Below, one piece after another: positions 32,820-41,643 of a stretch of 54,511 nt of DNA. Position 1 is the first letter of the stretch. Each line of letters starts with the position of its first letter. The translations under genes and the position numbers were made by a program. The notes beneath the pieces were generated by a model, which was not told the origin of the DNA, did not search any database, and saw nothing but the letters and a program-made list of their open reading frames with translations. The stretch is from assembly GCF_009830105.1 (NCBI RefSeq), contig NZ_WURB01000027.1, positions 1 to 54,511 on the forward strand, given 5' to 3'. Source of the stretch: Microvirga makkahensis. GTDB taxonomy: Bacteria > Pseudomonadota > Alphaproteobacteria > Rhizobiales > Beijerinckiaceae.

Positions 32820-33956
32820 ATGAGCGATCCACGACGCGCCAAAGGACACGCAGCCCTGCAGCGCATCCACGATGTCAAGCTGTGGGGCTTGCTTGGCTTT
32901 GCCGCCCTCGGCCTTTTGCTATCCGTACCCGGAGCAAAAGCCCAGGGCGTGGGCTACCTGATCCCCGCCCCTGCACCGGACAATCTGCAGAAGACGCCGC
33001 GATACGATTGCGAGACGCCGGGCGAGCCCCTGATCACGCTCGACGTGAAGAGCAAATACAGGCAGGACGATGCCTCCCGCTCGACCATCGACGAGGAAGC
33101 GGAAGAAGCCTATTCGGAAGCCGTGGAGCCCCTGCGCAACTACGGGAGGGCTCTGGTGAAGATCTCCAACGCCTATGCGAAGTCGGAACCGAGGAACACC
33201 GCAGCCGCTGCCTGCGCGCTCACTTGGCTCGACACGTGGGCCAAGGCGAATGCGCTCACCGAGATGCGGTCGAGGCAAGCGAGCCACAACCAGGGCCAGG
33301 CGGTGGGCGGTATCGCATTGGCGTATCTGCAGATCCGCAACGCGCCGGGGCTGCCCGACGACCAGAAGAAACGCGTCGAAGTCTGGCTCAACAGGCTGGG
33401 GCACCAGGTGGCGGATGCCATGAACAGGAACGATGGCGTTTCGGGCCGGAACAACCACCGCTACTGGAGCGGTCTGAGCGCCATCGCCGCCGGCATCGCA
33501 AGCGGCGACGAGAAGCTGATCAAATGGGGAGCGGACAGCGCGCGGATCGGAATCGGACAGATCACCAAGGACGGCACTCTGCCGCTGGAGCTCAGGCGTG
33601 CGAAGCGTGCCCGCGACTACCACACCTTTGCCGCAGAGCCGCTGATCGCGACCGCAGAGCTCGCAAGGACGCAGGGCATCGACCTCTATGCGGAGAATGA
33701 TAAGGCCCTGTCCCGACTCGTCGGGCGCGTGGTCGAATCCTTCTCCGACCCCTCTTTCTTCGAGAAGGCGACCGGTTCCGAGCAGGAGCCATATCGGGGC
33801 GACGGCACCGTGCCGAGTTCACGCATCGCCTGGCTCGAGATTTATCAGAGCCGCTTCCCGTCGCCTCAGGCGGAGACGCTGCTCGCATCCAAGCGCCCCG
33901 TCGCCTCAAGCGGCATCGGCGGGAACACGACCTTGCTGTTCAAGGAAAAGGATTGA
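32820..33956 (+). CDS. PL5-type alginate lyase
   Basis: 378 aa from the ATG at 32820 (GAGGGGACCGGG in front). A signal anchor is followed by cleavage-like GAKAQG. The alpha/alpha-barrel catalytic part has RNNHRYWSG, the Asn-Asn-His-Arg-Tyr motif of family 5 lyases such as AlgL, and DYHTFAAEPL further on. It should cut mannuronate-rich polymers in the periplasm. No alginate biosynthesis genes are nearby, so it may serve exopolysaccharide turnover or a different uronate polymer. Transcribed divergently from the lipoprotein hydrolase gene. Confidence 0.88.
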   Translation: MSDPRRAKGHAALQRIHDVKLWGLLGFAALGLLLSVPGAKAQGVGYLIPAPAPDNLQKTPRYDCETPGEPLITLDVKSKYRQDDASRSTIDEEAEEAYSEAVEPLRNYGRALVKISNAYAKSEPRNTAAAACALTWLDTWAKANALTEMRSRQASHNQGQAVGGIALAYLQIRNAPGLPDDQKKRVEVWLNRLGHQVADAMNRNDGVSGRNNHRYWSGLSAIAAGIASGDEKLIKWGADSARIGIGQITKDGTLPLELRRAKRARDYHTFAAEPLIATAELARTQGIDLYAENDKALSRLVGRVVESFSDPSFFEKATGSEQEPYRGDGTVPSSRIAWLEIYQSRFPSPQAETLLASKRPVASSGIGGNTTLLFKEKD

Positions 33957-33981
33957 AGCTCCCTTCCCGGCTGCAAGGGAT

Positions 33982-34857
33982 CTACGGCTGCCCGCTGCCA
34001 CCGGCTGCCCCATAGACCTGACCTGTCGCATAGCTTGCGTCGGCTGCTGCCAGCTGGACATAGATCGAGGCGAGTTCAGCAGGCTGGCCCGGACGTCCCA
34101 TCGGTGTGTCGCCACCGAATTGCTGGATCTTTTCCTGCGTTGCACCGCCGCTGACCTGGAGCGGCGTCCAGATCGGACCGGGCGCGACGCCGTTCACCCG
34201 GATGCCTTTGGGGCCGAGCTGTTTGGCGAGTGATTTCGAGAAGTTCATCATTGCCGCCTTGGTCATGGCATAGTCGACCAGATTGGCGGACGGATCATAA
34301 GCCTGCTCCGAGGTGGTCTGGATGATCACCGATCCCGGCTTCAGATGCGGCAGCGCCGCCTTGGTGATCCAGAACATGGCGTAGATGTTGGTCTTCATCG
34401 TCGCATCGAAATCCTCCGTCGTCATGTCCAGGAGCGACTGGCGCTGTTGCTGCCGGCTGGCATTGTTGACGAGGATATCGAGACCGCCGAGCTCACGGAC
34501 AGCATCGGCCACGATCCGCGAGCACAAGGCTTCGTCGCGGATATCGCCTGGCAGGGCGACCGCGATCCGCCCCTCCCTCTCGATGAGATCGATCACCTCG
34601 CGGGCATCGGGCTCCTCGTCGGGATGATAGCTGATTGCGACATCGGCGCCTTCACGGGCATAGGCGATCGCCGCCGCTCGTCCCATGCCGGAATCGCCTC
34701 CGGTGATCAGCGCCTTGCGCCCTTGAAGGCGGCCGGAGCCCTTGTAGGTGGTCTCGCCATGATCGGGACGCGGGTCCATCTTGCTCGCCAATCCAGGCCA
34801 TGGCTGCGACTGGGAGGGAAACGGAGGTTTCGGATATTTTGTGGTCGGATCTTCCAT
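33982..34857 (-). CDS. SDR oxidoreductase (YghA-like)
   Basis: 291 aa if started at 34857; an ATG at 34881 is also possible. A 40-residue N-terminal extension (KYPKPPFPSQSQPWPG, DPRPDHGETTY) is typical of the YghA/general-stress-protein-39 group. The cofactor loop is ALITGGDSGMGRAAA, the NNAS motif and the catalytic YAMTK are present. It probably uses NADPH to reduce aldehydes or ketones under stress. Convergent with the alginate lyase gene. Confidence 0.9.
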   Translation of the reverse strand: MEDPTTKYPKPPFPSQSQPWPGLASKMDPRPDHGETTYKGSGRLQGRKALITGGDSGMGRAAAIAYAREGADVAISYHPDEEPDAREVIDLIEREGRIAVALPGDIRDEALCSRIVADAVRELGGLDILVNNASRQQQRQSLLDMTTEDFDATMKTNIYAMFWITKAALPHLKPGSVIIQTTSEQAYDPSANLVDYAMTKAAMMNFSKSLAKQLGPKGIRVNGVAPGPIWTPLQVSGGATQEKIQQFGGDTPMGRPGQPAELASIYVQLAAADASYATGQVYGAAGGSGQP

Positions 34858-35046
34858 GATGACGCCACCCGTGCTTGCCATTCGGACCTTCGCGGGCTTC
34901 GCAGGAACGATGCCGAGCAGGCCGCCCACGAAACCGGACCGGCATCGTTACGAGCGGTGCCGCGTCCCTTCCGCTGAATCAGATCTCCGGTTAACAGCTC
35001 AAAGGAGGCCCGGTTCAATCAACGGCCCTGACGATTGGAGCACTTC

Positions 35047-35751
35047 ATGACAGATCTCTCGGCTTTCCCGATCACCCGGCGCTGGCCCGCAGCCCATCCC
35101 GACCGGCTGCAGCTCTATTCGTCCCCCACGCCCAACGGCGTGAAGGTGTCGATCATGCTGGAGGAGATCGGCCTCCCCTATGAGCCGCACAGGATCGATA
35201 TCGGCGCGGACGAAACCTGGACCGAGGAGTTCCTGTCTCTCAATCCCAACGGCAAGATCCCGGCCATCATCGATCCCGAAGGGCCGGGAGGGAAACCCTT
35301 GGGCCTCTTCGAGTCCGGCGCGATCCTCCTCTACCTTGCTGAAAAGAGCGGCGAGTTCCTTCCGCGGGATCCGGCGCTCCGCTACGAAACCGTTCAATGG
35401 GTGTTCTTCCAGATGGCCGCCGTCGGCCCGATGTTCGGCCAGCTCGGCTTCTTCCACAAATTCGCGGGACGCGAAATCGAAGACAAACGGCCGCTCGAGC
35501 GTTATCGCTCGGAGACGAAGCGTCTGCTCGGAGTTCTGGAAAAGCGCCTCGATGGCCGCCAATGGATCATGGGCGGCGAATACAGCATCGCCGACATCTC
35601 CCTTCTCGGCTGGGTGCGCAATCTCATCGGTTTCTATGGCGCACGGGAGCTTGTCGAATACGATACGCTTGAGAACGTTCCCGCCTGGTTGGAGCGCGGC
35701 CTTGCGCGTCCGGCCGTGCAGCGCGGTCTGGAAATTCCGAAACGCTCCTGA
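35047..35751 (+). CDS. Glutathione S-transferase (YfcG/YghU-like)
   Basis: 234 aa from the ATG at 35047 (GGAG 8 bp upstream; the ATG at 35035 would overlap that site). The thioredoxin-fold half has SSPTPNGVKVSIMLEEIGLPYE and FLSLNPNGKIPAIIDP with the ESGAILLYLAEKSG glutathione-binding motif. The helical half ends in ARPAVQRGL. YfcG-type enzymes act as disulfide-bond oxidoreductases on glutathione. The Asn in TPN replaces the usual catalytic Ser/Tyr, as in YfcG. Confidence 0.92.
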   Translation: MTDLSAFPITRRWPAAHPDRLQLYSSPTPNGVKVSIMLEEIGLPYEPHRIDIGADETWTEEFLSLNPNGKIPAIIDPEGPGGKPLGLFESGAILLYLAEKSGEFLPRDPALRYETVQWVFFQMAAVGPMFGQLGFFHKFAGREIEDKRPLERYRSETKRLLGVLEKRLDGRQWIMGGEYSIADISLLGWVRNLIGFYGARELVEYDTLENVPAWLERGLARPAVQRGLEIPKRS

Positions 35752-35759
35752 GAAACAGC

Positions 35760-35784
35760 GGGTTAGGCCCTCCAGGCCTAACCC
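35760..35784. terminator. Bidirectional terminator between GST and amidohydrolase genes
   Basis: GGGTTAGGCC (35760-35769) pairs perfectly with GGCCTAACCC (35775-35784), loop CTCCA. It overlaps the stop codon of the convergent amidohydrolase gene. Confidence 0.65.
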
Positions 35785-36926
35785 AGCAGATCCCGCAGCG
35801 TGCGCATGAATACACGCGCGCCAATGCCGATCAACTCGTCCGGGAAGTCGTAATCGGGATTGTGAAGGGCCGCGTGGCGCTCGCCTGCCCCGAGGAAGAA
35901 CATCGCAGCCGGAGCGTTGCTCCCGAGATGCCCGAAATCCTCCGAGGGCCGCATGGGCAGGTCGCCCCGATCATGCGCCACCCCTTCGGCATCGAGGGCG
36001 CGGCGCAGATGAGCCACCGCCTCGGGCGCGTTCTCGCAATGCCGGAAGACGTCACTGTATGTAACGTCGAGGGACAAGCCGCTCGCGCGGGCCGCTTCGG
36101 TCGCCAGGTGCTCGGCCTTCACGACGAGGTCGTCCATCCCTGCATCGGTGAGGGTGCGCAGCGTCGCCCAGACCTCCCCGTGGGCGGGCGCGATCCCGAA
36201 AGCAGGTTCTCCGATTCGGGCATGCGTGATCGTGACCATCGCGAATTTCTCGTCCATGGGGCCGCCGCTCCCGAGGGCGGTGAGCGCCGGCATCAGACGA
36301 GCTATGGCATTGACCGGTGAGAGCCCTGTTTCGGGCATCGAGGCATGAGCCGTTTTTCCTCTGAGGACGATGCGCATGCCGCGCGAAGCGCAACTGACCG
36401 GCCCCTCGACCAACGCCACCTTGCCGAAGGCCATGCCAGGAAGGTTGTGAAGAGCGAACACGAAATCCGGTGCGATCTCGCGGAATTTCGGGTCAGCCGC
36501 CACCCCAGCGGCCCCGGCGCCGGTTTCCTCCGCCGGCTGGAAAAGCAGGACAACACGGCCGCGCCGGGGGCGCTGACGGCCCAGACCTCGGGCGAGAGCG
36601 GCAAGAATTGCCATATGTCCGTCATGCCCGCAAAGATGGGCCTTGCCGGGGATCTGCGACCGATGCGGCGCTTCGGAGATTTCCTGGATGGGCAGGGCGT
36701 CGAGCTCGGCGCGGAACATCAGCGTCGGACCGGGCTGACCGCCTTCGAAAACGCCTGCGACCCCGTGTCCGCCGATTCCCGTGACGGTCCGGTCGGCCCC
36801 AGCCGAGGCGAGCAGAGCCTGAACCGTTCGAGCGGTTCCAGCCTCTTCTCCCGAGATTTCGGGGGTGCGGTGAAGTCCGCGCCGCCACTCGGTGAGTTCG
36901 ATGATGTCCTGCTGGGTCAAGAACAT
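35778..36926 (-). CDS. M20-family amidohydrolase (hippurate/N-acyl amino acid hydrolase type)
   Basis: 382 aa zinc peptidase fold. Metal motifs are HLCGHDGHMA, QPAEETGAGA with the catalytic Glu, and the closing His in HNPDYDFPDE. The dimerisation domain lies between (about 180-290). The family removes acyl groups from N-acyl amino acids or hippurate in the cytosol. The start at 36926 gives MFLTQQDIIELTEWRR, normal for the family. It lies 45 bp downstream of the MYG1-type gene in the same direction, so the two may be cotranscribed. Confidence 0.92.
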   Translation of the reverse strand: MFLTQQDIIELTEWRRGLHRTPEISGEEAGTARTVQALLASAGADRTVTGIGGHGVAGVFEGGQPGPTLMFRAELDALPIQEISEAPHRSQIPGKAHLCGHDGHMAILAALARGLGRQRPRRGRVVLLFQPAEETGAGAAGVAADPKFREIAPDFVFALHNLPGMAFGKVALVEGPVSCASRGMRIVLRGKTAHASMPETGLSPVNAIARLMPALTALGSGGPMDEKFAMVTITHARIGEPAFGIAPAHGEVWATLRTLTDAGMDDLVVKAEHLATEAARASGLSLDVTYSDVFRHCENAPEAVAHLRRALDAEGVAHDRGDLPMRPSEDFGHLGSNAPAAMFFLGAGERHAALHNPDYDFPDELIGIGARVFMRTLRDLLG

Positions 36927-36971
36927 GGGAAGTGGCTCCGCCCGGCCGCCAAGCGGCCTCGGGGACGACGG

Positions 36972-37889
36972 TCAGATTGCCTCAGCCGCCTGGCCGGCCG
37001 CAATCGCCTGCTCTGCCAAGCGAATGGCGGAAGCCTGTGAACGGGCCCCGCAGATAAAGCCGCTTGGATGGCAGAATACTCCGTCCGAAATGCCGGCGGC
37101 CTTGGAGAAGGCCTCCTCCTGCAATCCGCGCCAGGACTCGGGAAGCGACAGTCTCTGGCCGAAGGAATTCGGCTCCGGCGGGATCGTGCGGCAATACCAG
37201 GACGTCGAATCCTCGTTCGGATAGATCACGAACAGCAGATCCGTCAGGCCATTCTCGAACACCGCCTTCTCCCACGGGAGCTTGCGATCGAGCACAATCA
37301 CATGAGGGTTCTTCTGGGGGGTCTTCGCCGCCCCGGCCGCCGTCAGCACGAATGAGGCGGCCTTGGCCTCCGCGTAGGCTTGGCGGCAGGCCCGCTGCAG
37401 AACGCCGTGGGCCAGACCCGCCGCCTCCGAGAAAGCCTCATCATAGGTTTGGATGCTGTCCCAGGTCGGGTTGAAGGCCTCGATCAGCAAGGCGAGATGG
37501 CTGGGGCTTGCCGTCGCGATGCCGTTATCCGCCTGGTCGATCGGGAGTACGATGCCCGCATCCACATCGTGCCAGACGGAATCCAGCATGCTCTCCTCGA
37601 TGCCGGGTACAAAACGAGGCAGGGCAGCCCGGCCGTAATCACGCCAGATCAGGCCAACGGAACTATAAGGCGTACCGTCCTCCCGGCGCGGCAGGTCGCG
37701 CATGTGGTGATCGTACCGCTTCCTGGCAGGGGCATACACCCCGCCCACGTCGAATACCAAATCGGCAGTGGCGATCAGAGCCGCATCGCGGGTGCGGATG
37801 AAATCGAAATCCCCAAGGGCGGCACGCAGAATGACAGATGCGAACACGTCATCCGCATGGAATGTCCCGCTATGGGTTACGATCCTCAT
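36972..37889 (-). CDS. MYG1-family metal-dependent protein
   Basis: 305 aa. The start MRIVTHSGTFHADDVFA and the KRYDHHMRD motif place it in the MYG1/UPF0160 group, a DHH-like fold with nuclease activity shown for the mammalian member. The remaining family stretches (SSVGLIWRDYG, DNGI after a DAGIVLPIDQ) are intact. Bacterial function is unsettled. ATG at 37889. Probably first gene of a two-gene unit with the amidohydrolase. Confidence 0.9.
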   Translation of the reverse strand: MRIVTHSGTFHADDVFASVILRAALGDFDFIRTRDAALIATADLVFDVGGVYAPARKRYDHHMRDLPRREDGTPYSSVGLIWRDYGRAALPRFVPGIEESMLDSVWHDVDAGIVLPIDQADNGIATASPSHLALLIEAFNPTWDSIQTYDEAFSEAAGLAHGVLQRACRQAYAEAKAASFVLTAAGAAKTPQKNPHVIVLDRKLPWEKAVFENGLTDLLFVIYPNEDSTSWYCRTIPPEPNSFGQRLSLPESWRGLQEEAFSKAAGISDGVFCHPSGFICGARSQASAIRLAEQAIAAGQAAEAI

Positions 37890-38141
37890 TGCCTTTCCAA
37901 CCTCAGTTCAAAGACCTGCAAGTCTCACGGTTTGCGATTCTCCGCAGCAAAGCTGCCTGAGCCATATAAACTTATCAACAAAGCGTGGAATAGCGACGAT
38001 GGAGCAGAACGGGCATTTTCCGGTTGTGGCCGCGACGCTGATCCTCGCGAAGGTCCCACCGGGGCTTTGCCGCCCCTCGCTTGACCTTGCCCCGATGGGA
38101 AGGCCTAGAAGGTCAGGATCCGATTCGTGAGGAATAATGTC

Positions 38142-38340
38142 ATGCATCACGTCCGTGTTCCCGGGATGACCTGCGGCGGCTGCCCAGGGGCCCTCACGAG
38201 AGCGATCCAAAAGCTCGACCAGCAGGCACTTATCGAGAGTGAACTCGAAAGAGTATGATTTCAACGACTCGGAGAAGTCCGACGCATCGCTGCTTAGGGC
38301 GCTCGAAAACGCCGGATACCCGGCCAAGCCTGTCTCCAGC
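38142..38340 (+). pseudogene. Frameshifted HMA-type copper chaperone (CopZ-like)
   Basis: The ATG at 38142 begins MHHVRVPGMTCGGC, the copper-binding motif, and runs helix 1 (TRAIQKLDQQ) before a TGA at about 38256. The expected second half (KSDASLLRALENAGYPAKP) is found in the +1 frame from about 38230 to 38340. One base gained or two lost would explain it. The second frame has no stop and continues into the DUF305 gene, giving an accidental fused frame. Confidence 0.7.
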
Positions 38341-38418
38341 AACCGCTGGAGCTGTCCCTGGCTCCGTTCTGAACCAGACGCGCGCTATTCGTTCCAGCCA
38401 CCAACAAGGACATTGAAG

Positions 38419-38793
38419 ATGATTGTACGCTCTCTGATCATTGCGGCAGGCTTCGCGGCCCTGCCCGGCCTCGCAGCGGCGCAAGGCACCCATAGCGGCC
38501 ATTCGATGCCGATGCAGACACAGCAAACCGCCGGCAGTCCAGCCACCAAGGCGTACCGCGATGCCAACGCGAAAATGCATCGCGACATGGACATTGCCTA
38601 TACCGGCGACTCGGACATCGATTTCGTCAGAGGCATGATCCCCCACCATCAGGGGGCCATCGACATGGCCAAGGTCGCCCTGCGGCACGCGAAGGACGAG
38701 CAGATTCGCAAGTGGGCTACGGACGTCATCCGGGAGCAGGAGCGCGAGATCGCGGAAATGCAGGCCTGGCTGAAGAAGAAGGGCGTCCATTAA
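38419..38793 (+). CDS. Exported DUF305 protein (CopM-like)
   Basis: 124 aa from the ATG at 38419. The signal peptide ends near LAAAQG. A His/Met-rich segment (HSGHSMPM) follows, and the DUF305 motif FVRGMIPHHQGAIDMAKVAL is intact. In cyanobacteria CopM binds copper in the periplasm. The gene lies 79 bp after the broken HMA chaperone gene and is read in the same frame as that gene's 3' part. Upstream starts would give an unlikely fusion without a signal peptide. Confidence 0.88.
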   Translation: MIVRSLIIAAGFAALPGLAAAQGTHSGHSMPMQTQQTAGSPATKAYRDANAKMHRDMDIAYTGDSDIDFVRGMIPHHQGAIDMAKVALRHAKDEQIRKWATDVIREQEREIAEMQAWLKKKGVH

Positions 38794-38985
38794 GGCCGGA
38801 CCCCATTCGGATGCTGGTGGAGGTTGCTGTTTCGGCCATGGCTGCGCCTCAACCTTGGCGATGTCATTCCACCTCTGGAGCGTGTACAGAGGCGAGGCTG
38901 CGCACTCGTGAGGAGTTCCCTGCTTCGAACGAGAGGGCTCGTGCGTTAACGGGTATCCCTTGCGGGCGACAGGAAAGGAAAAACC

Positions 38986-39285
38986 ATGTTCACGCTTACA
39001 ATCAGCGACAAGCCGATTGCCATTACCAATGCCGATGAGGAGGAAGCCCGCGAGCTCCTCATGAGCGAGGACTTCAAGGAAGACCTCAAATACCTGGAGA
39101 GCGAAGGCGCTCCGATCTGGGACGGCTTCGCCACGCTCAACGTGCGGCCTGCAACCGAAGAGGAAAAGGCCGAGTTCGAGGGTGCGGATTTCGACGACGA
39201 GGAAGACGGTGATGAGGAGGAGGACGGCCCCTACATCATGTTCCTGGTCGACGTGACCGACCCAGACGAGGCGGACGAGGACTAG
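38986..39285 (+). CDS. Small acidic protein of unknown function
   Basis: 99 aa with a strong site (AGGAAAGG, ATG at 38986). The second half is extremely acidic (EGADFDDEEDGDEEEDG). There is no signal peptide or membrane helix. The first 60 residues (TISDKPIAITNADEEEAREL and a following WDG stretch) look structured. I cannot assign a family. It has its own terminator and probably its own promoter. Confidence 0.7.
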   Translation: MFTLTISDKPIAITNADEEEARELLMSEDFKEDLKYLESEGAPIWDGFATLNVRPATEEEKAEFEGADFDDEEDGDEEEDGPYIMFLVDVTDPDEADED

Positions 39286-39317
39286 GATCTCGCCTGAAAA
39301 GCACCGTTTCAGGACTG

Positions 39318-39350
39318 GAGGCCCGCTCCGACTCGCGGGCGGGCCTCTTT
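39318..39350 (+). terminator. Intrinsic terminator after the acidic protein gene
   Basis: GAGGCCCGC (39318-39326) pairs with GCGGGCCTC (39339-39347), followed by TTT. Confidence 0.75.
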
Positions 39351-39496
39351 ACGGGATCAATCCGTCGGTACGATCGGCTGGAGGCATGACGGATCGCTCC
39401 GCACCCAATATCTTGCCGTCGCCAGCCTCTGCTATCGGCTTTGCTATCCTTGGAAGGTCCAGAACACGAGCAAAGTGGCTCCATGGAGATTCGAAC

Positions 39497-39976
39497 ATGC
39501 GCCCCAAACCGACGATCAGCCGAAGGGCACTTCTGACCGCGCTCGTGGCCTCACCGGTCGCCGTGCGCACCGTTTTGGCGGAAACCCTGCCTAGGATGGT
39601 GGTGACCAAGGATCCCAGCTGCGGCTGCTGCGGTGCTTGGGTGGAGCATGCCCGCTCGTCGGGGTTTCTCGTCGAAGTCATCGAGTCCCCCGATCTCAAC
39701 CGCGTGAAGGCCCGTCTCGGCGTGCCGCAGAACCTGGCCTCCTGCCATACGGCCCAGATCGGCGGCTATGTGATCGAGGGTCACGTCCCTGCGGATGCCA
39801 TCAAGCGCCTTCTCGCCGAGAAGCCCGACGCCAGGGGACTCGCCGTGCCTGGAATGCCGGTGGGATCGCCAGGAATGGAGGTCGCAGGCACGGAGCCGGA
39901 AACCTATGACGTGGTGCTCTTCGGCCCGGACGGTCAGCAGGCCTTCGCCCGCTACAAGGGGCGCAATCCGGCCTGA
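39497..39976 (+). CDS. Exported DUF411 metal-binding protein
   Basis: 159 aa from the ATG at 39497 (GGAG 9 bp in front). A twin-arginine-like signal (ISRRALLTALVAS) is followed by the DUF411 motif VTKDPSCGCCGAWVEHA. Later family motifs are SCHTAQIGGYVIEGHVPA and AVPGMPVGSPGME. DUF411 proteins are periplasmic and linked to copper or silver resistance; this fits the HMA and DUF305 genes 1 kb upstream. The following metallohydrolase gene starts 43 bp after the stop. Confidence 0.9.
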   Translation: MRPKPTISRRALLTALVASPVAVRTVLAETLPRMVVTKDPSCGCCGAWVEHARSSGFLVEVIESPDLNRVKARLGVPQNLASCHTAQIGGYVIEGHVPADAIKRLLAEKPDARGLAVPGMPVGSPGMEVAGTEPETYDVVLFGPDGQQAFARYKGRNPA

Positions 39977-39999
39977 CACGGACTGGGAACATGGAAACG

Positions 40000-40018
40000 A
40001 GACGGGCCGTTGGCCCGT
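40000..40018 (+). terminator. Hairpin directly before the RNase Z-like gene
   Basis: GACGGGCC and GGCCCGTC around GTT form a perfect 8-bp stem ending at the codon before the ATG at 40020. It could terminate the DUF411 message or hide the ribosome site of the next gene. Confidence 0.4.
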
Positions 40019-40019
40019 C

Positions 40020-41063
40020 ATGTCCTGGCTTGTTCAACCCCGCCTCGTCAACGAACCCTTCGGCGACCCATGCGTGTATCTGGATTTCCGCTTTGGTCGC
40101 CGGGCGATCCTTTTCGATCTGGGAGATGTAAGCCCACTCTCCTCGCGCGAGTTGCTGCGGGTCAGCCATGTTTTCGTCTCGCATACTCATGTGGACCACA
40201 TCGCCGGGTTCGACCGCCTGTTCAGGCTGTGTCTTCACCGTCCCTCGCCGCTCGTCCTGATCGGGCCACCCGGCTTCGCCGACCGGATTGAGCACCGAAT
40301 CCGCAGCTTCACCTGGAACCTGCTGGACGAAAACTCGATTGATTTCTGCCTTCGTGCCATGGATTTCGACGGCCATCGCCTCGTGACTGCCGCTGAATTC
40401 CACGCCCGCGAGGCCTTTGCCCGACGCGCCGCGCGACCGCCTGAATTCCCCGAAGGCGTCGCATGGGCTGAGGCGGATTTCACCATCGATTCCGTGGCGC
40501 TCGACCATGGCATTCCCTCCCTCGCCTTCGCTCTGAAGGAGGTGATGCAGGTCAATGTCTGGCGTGGAGCGCTCGCGCAAATGGGGCTGTCGCCCGGCCC
40601 TTGGCTGAACGAGGCCAAAGGTGCCGTCCGCCGAGGCAGGCCAGATGACCATCCGATCACGGTCTCGAACAATGAATCCATCAGTCTGGGGGAACTGAAG
40701 CTCCGCGCCCTGCGCTTGGCTCCGGGCCAGGTCGTCGCTTATGTCACCGACGCTGCGCCGCATGCGGAGAACCGCGACAGAATTCTTAGACTGATCGACA
40801 GGGCGGACCAGCTGTTCATCGAGGCGGTCTTTCTCGAACGCGACCGGCACCTCGCCGAGGCCTCGCGTCACCTCACGGCCTGGGAGGCGGGTGCGATCGC
40901 CCGTGAGGCCGGCGTCCGGCACGTAACCCCGTTCCACCACTCGGCGCGCTATCTCGCCGAGCCCGATGTGCTGCGCCAGGAACTCATCGAGAGCTTCAGC
41001 GCCGGCGAGCTCGATCCCTCAGGACATGTGATCTGTCATGGAGCGGAGAAAACGGCATCATAG
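40020..41063 (+). CDS. RNase Z-like metallo-beta-lactamase-fold hydrolase
   Basis: 347 aa. The metal motif VSHTHVDHIAGFDRL comes early and later ligands lie in DHGIPSLAF and PFHHSARY, the arrangement of tRNase Z relatives. The first 25 residues (LVNEPFGDPCVYLDF) resemble the RNase Z-like group rather than classic Rnz. Substrate may be RNA or a small ester. The ATG at 40020 is preceded by a hairpin and no clear ribosome site. It overlaps the convergent DUF2726 gene by 28 bp. Confidence 0.82.
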   Translation: MSWLVQPRLVNEPFGDPCVYLDFRFGRRAILFDLGDVSPLSSRELLRVSHVFVSHTHVDHIAGFDRLFRLCLHRPSPLVLIGPPGFADRIEHRIRSFTWNLLDENSIDFCLRAMDFDGHRLVTAAEFHAREAFARRAARPPEFPEGVAWAEADFTIDSVALDHGIPSLAFALKEVMQVNVWRGALAQMGLSPGPWLNEAKGAVRRGRPDDHPITVSNNESISLGELKLRALRLAPGQVVAYVTDAAPHAENRDRILRLIDRADQLFIEAVFLERDRHLAEASRHLTAWEAGAIAREAGVRHVTPFHHSARYLAEPDVLRQELIESFSAGELDPSGHVICHGAEKTAS

Positions 41064-41497
41064 ATCTGGTCCGGGCTCGGGCGCCTGTTGGATGGGAACC
41101 GCAACACCCGGTAACCGCAGGATTTGAGGATCTGGTCGCGCTTGGCATCGCGCCTTGCATCGTGAGAGCGGTCGTCCAGTTCGATCAGGGCGACCACCTC
41201 CATATCCCGGGCGATCACCCAATCGACCCGTGCATTCGAGATTTGCTTGAACGCGACCCAGAAGGTGCGGCTCCCTTCCCTCGCCTGCGGCCGGACGAGA
41301 GCCAGGAGCGGCACCTGGGGCCAGATCTCGCAATCGGGGAGCGCCTGGAGCAGGCGCTGATAGAACTCCTGCTCGTTCGCAGTCATCACCGATGTACGGC
41401 GATAGCGCACCCGGCGAACCCAGATCAGGGCGACGATGAAAGCCAGGACGAGCAGCGTAATGCCTGCGGCCCAGGTCCAGGATATGTTCTCGGTCAT
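41036..41497 (-). CDS. Membrane-anchored DUF2726 (nuclease-like) protein
   Basis: 153 aa from the ATG at 41497. One N-terminal membrane helix (ITLLVLAFIVALIW) is followed by a cytosolic DUF2726 domain (about 45-153). Its core resembles restriction-endonuclease folds: VDWVIARDMEVVALIELDD, then a RDAKRDQILKSCGYRVLRF stretch. The D...ExD pattern is present; whether it cuts DNA is unknown. The 3' end overlaps the metallohydrolase gene. Confidence 0.8.
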   Translation of the reverse strand: MTENISWTWAAGITLLVLAFIVALIWVRRVRYRRTSVMTANEQEFYQRLLQALPDCEIWPQVPLLALVRPQAREGSRTFWVAFKQISNARVDWVIARDMEVVALIELDDRSHDARRDAKRDQILKSCGYRVLRFPSNRRPSPDQIYDAVFSAP

Positions 41498-41643
41498 CGG
41501 ACTTTCCCCCAGTCCTCGTGCGTTCATCGAACCGCATCTTCAGACACCTAGCCATGTCCGCCGGACAAGCCAGGCTTCATGAAACCGGCGCGCCCGGTCA
41601 CGCGTCTTCATATTGCCAGGTTGAAGTCTTGGGGAGAGTAAAG

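Noticed and set aside
38142..38340. Programmed ribosomal frameshift in the HMA gene
   Set aside because: No slippery heptamer or downstream pseudoknot was seen at the junction; plain mutation is simpler.
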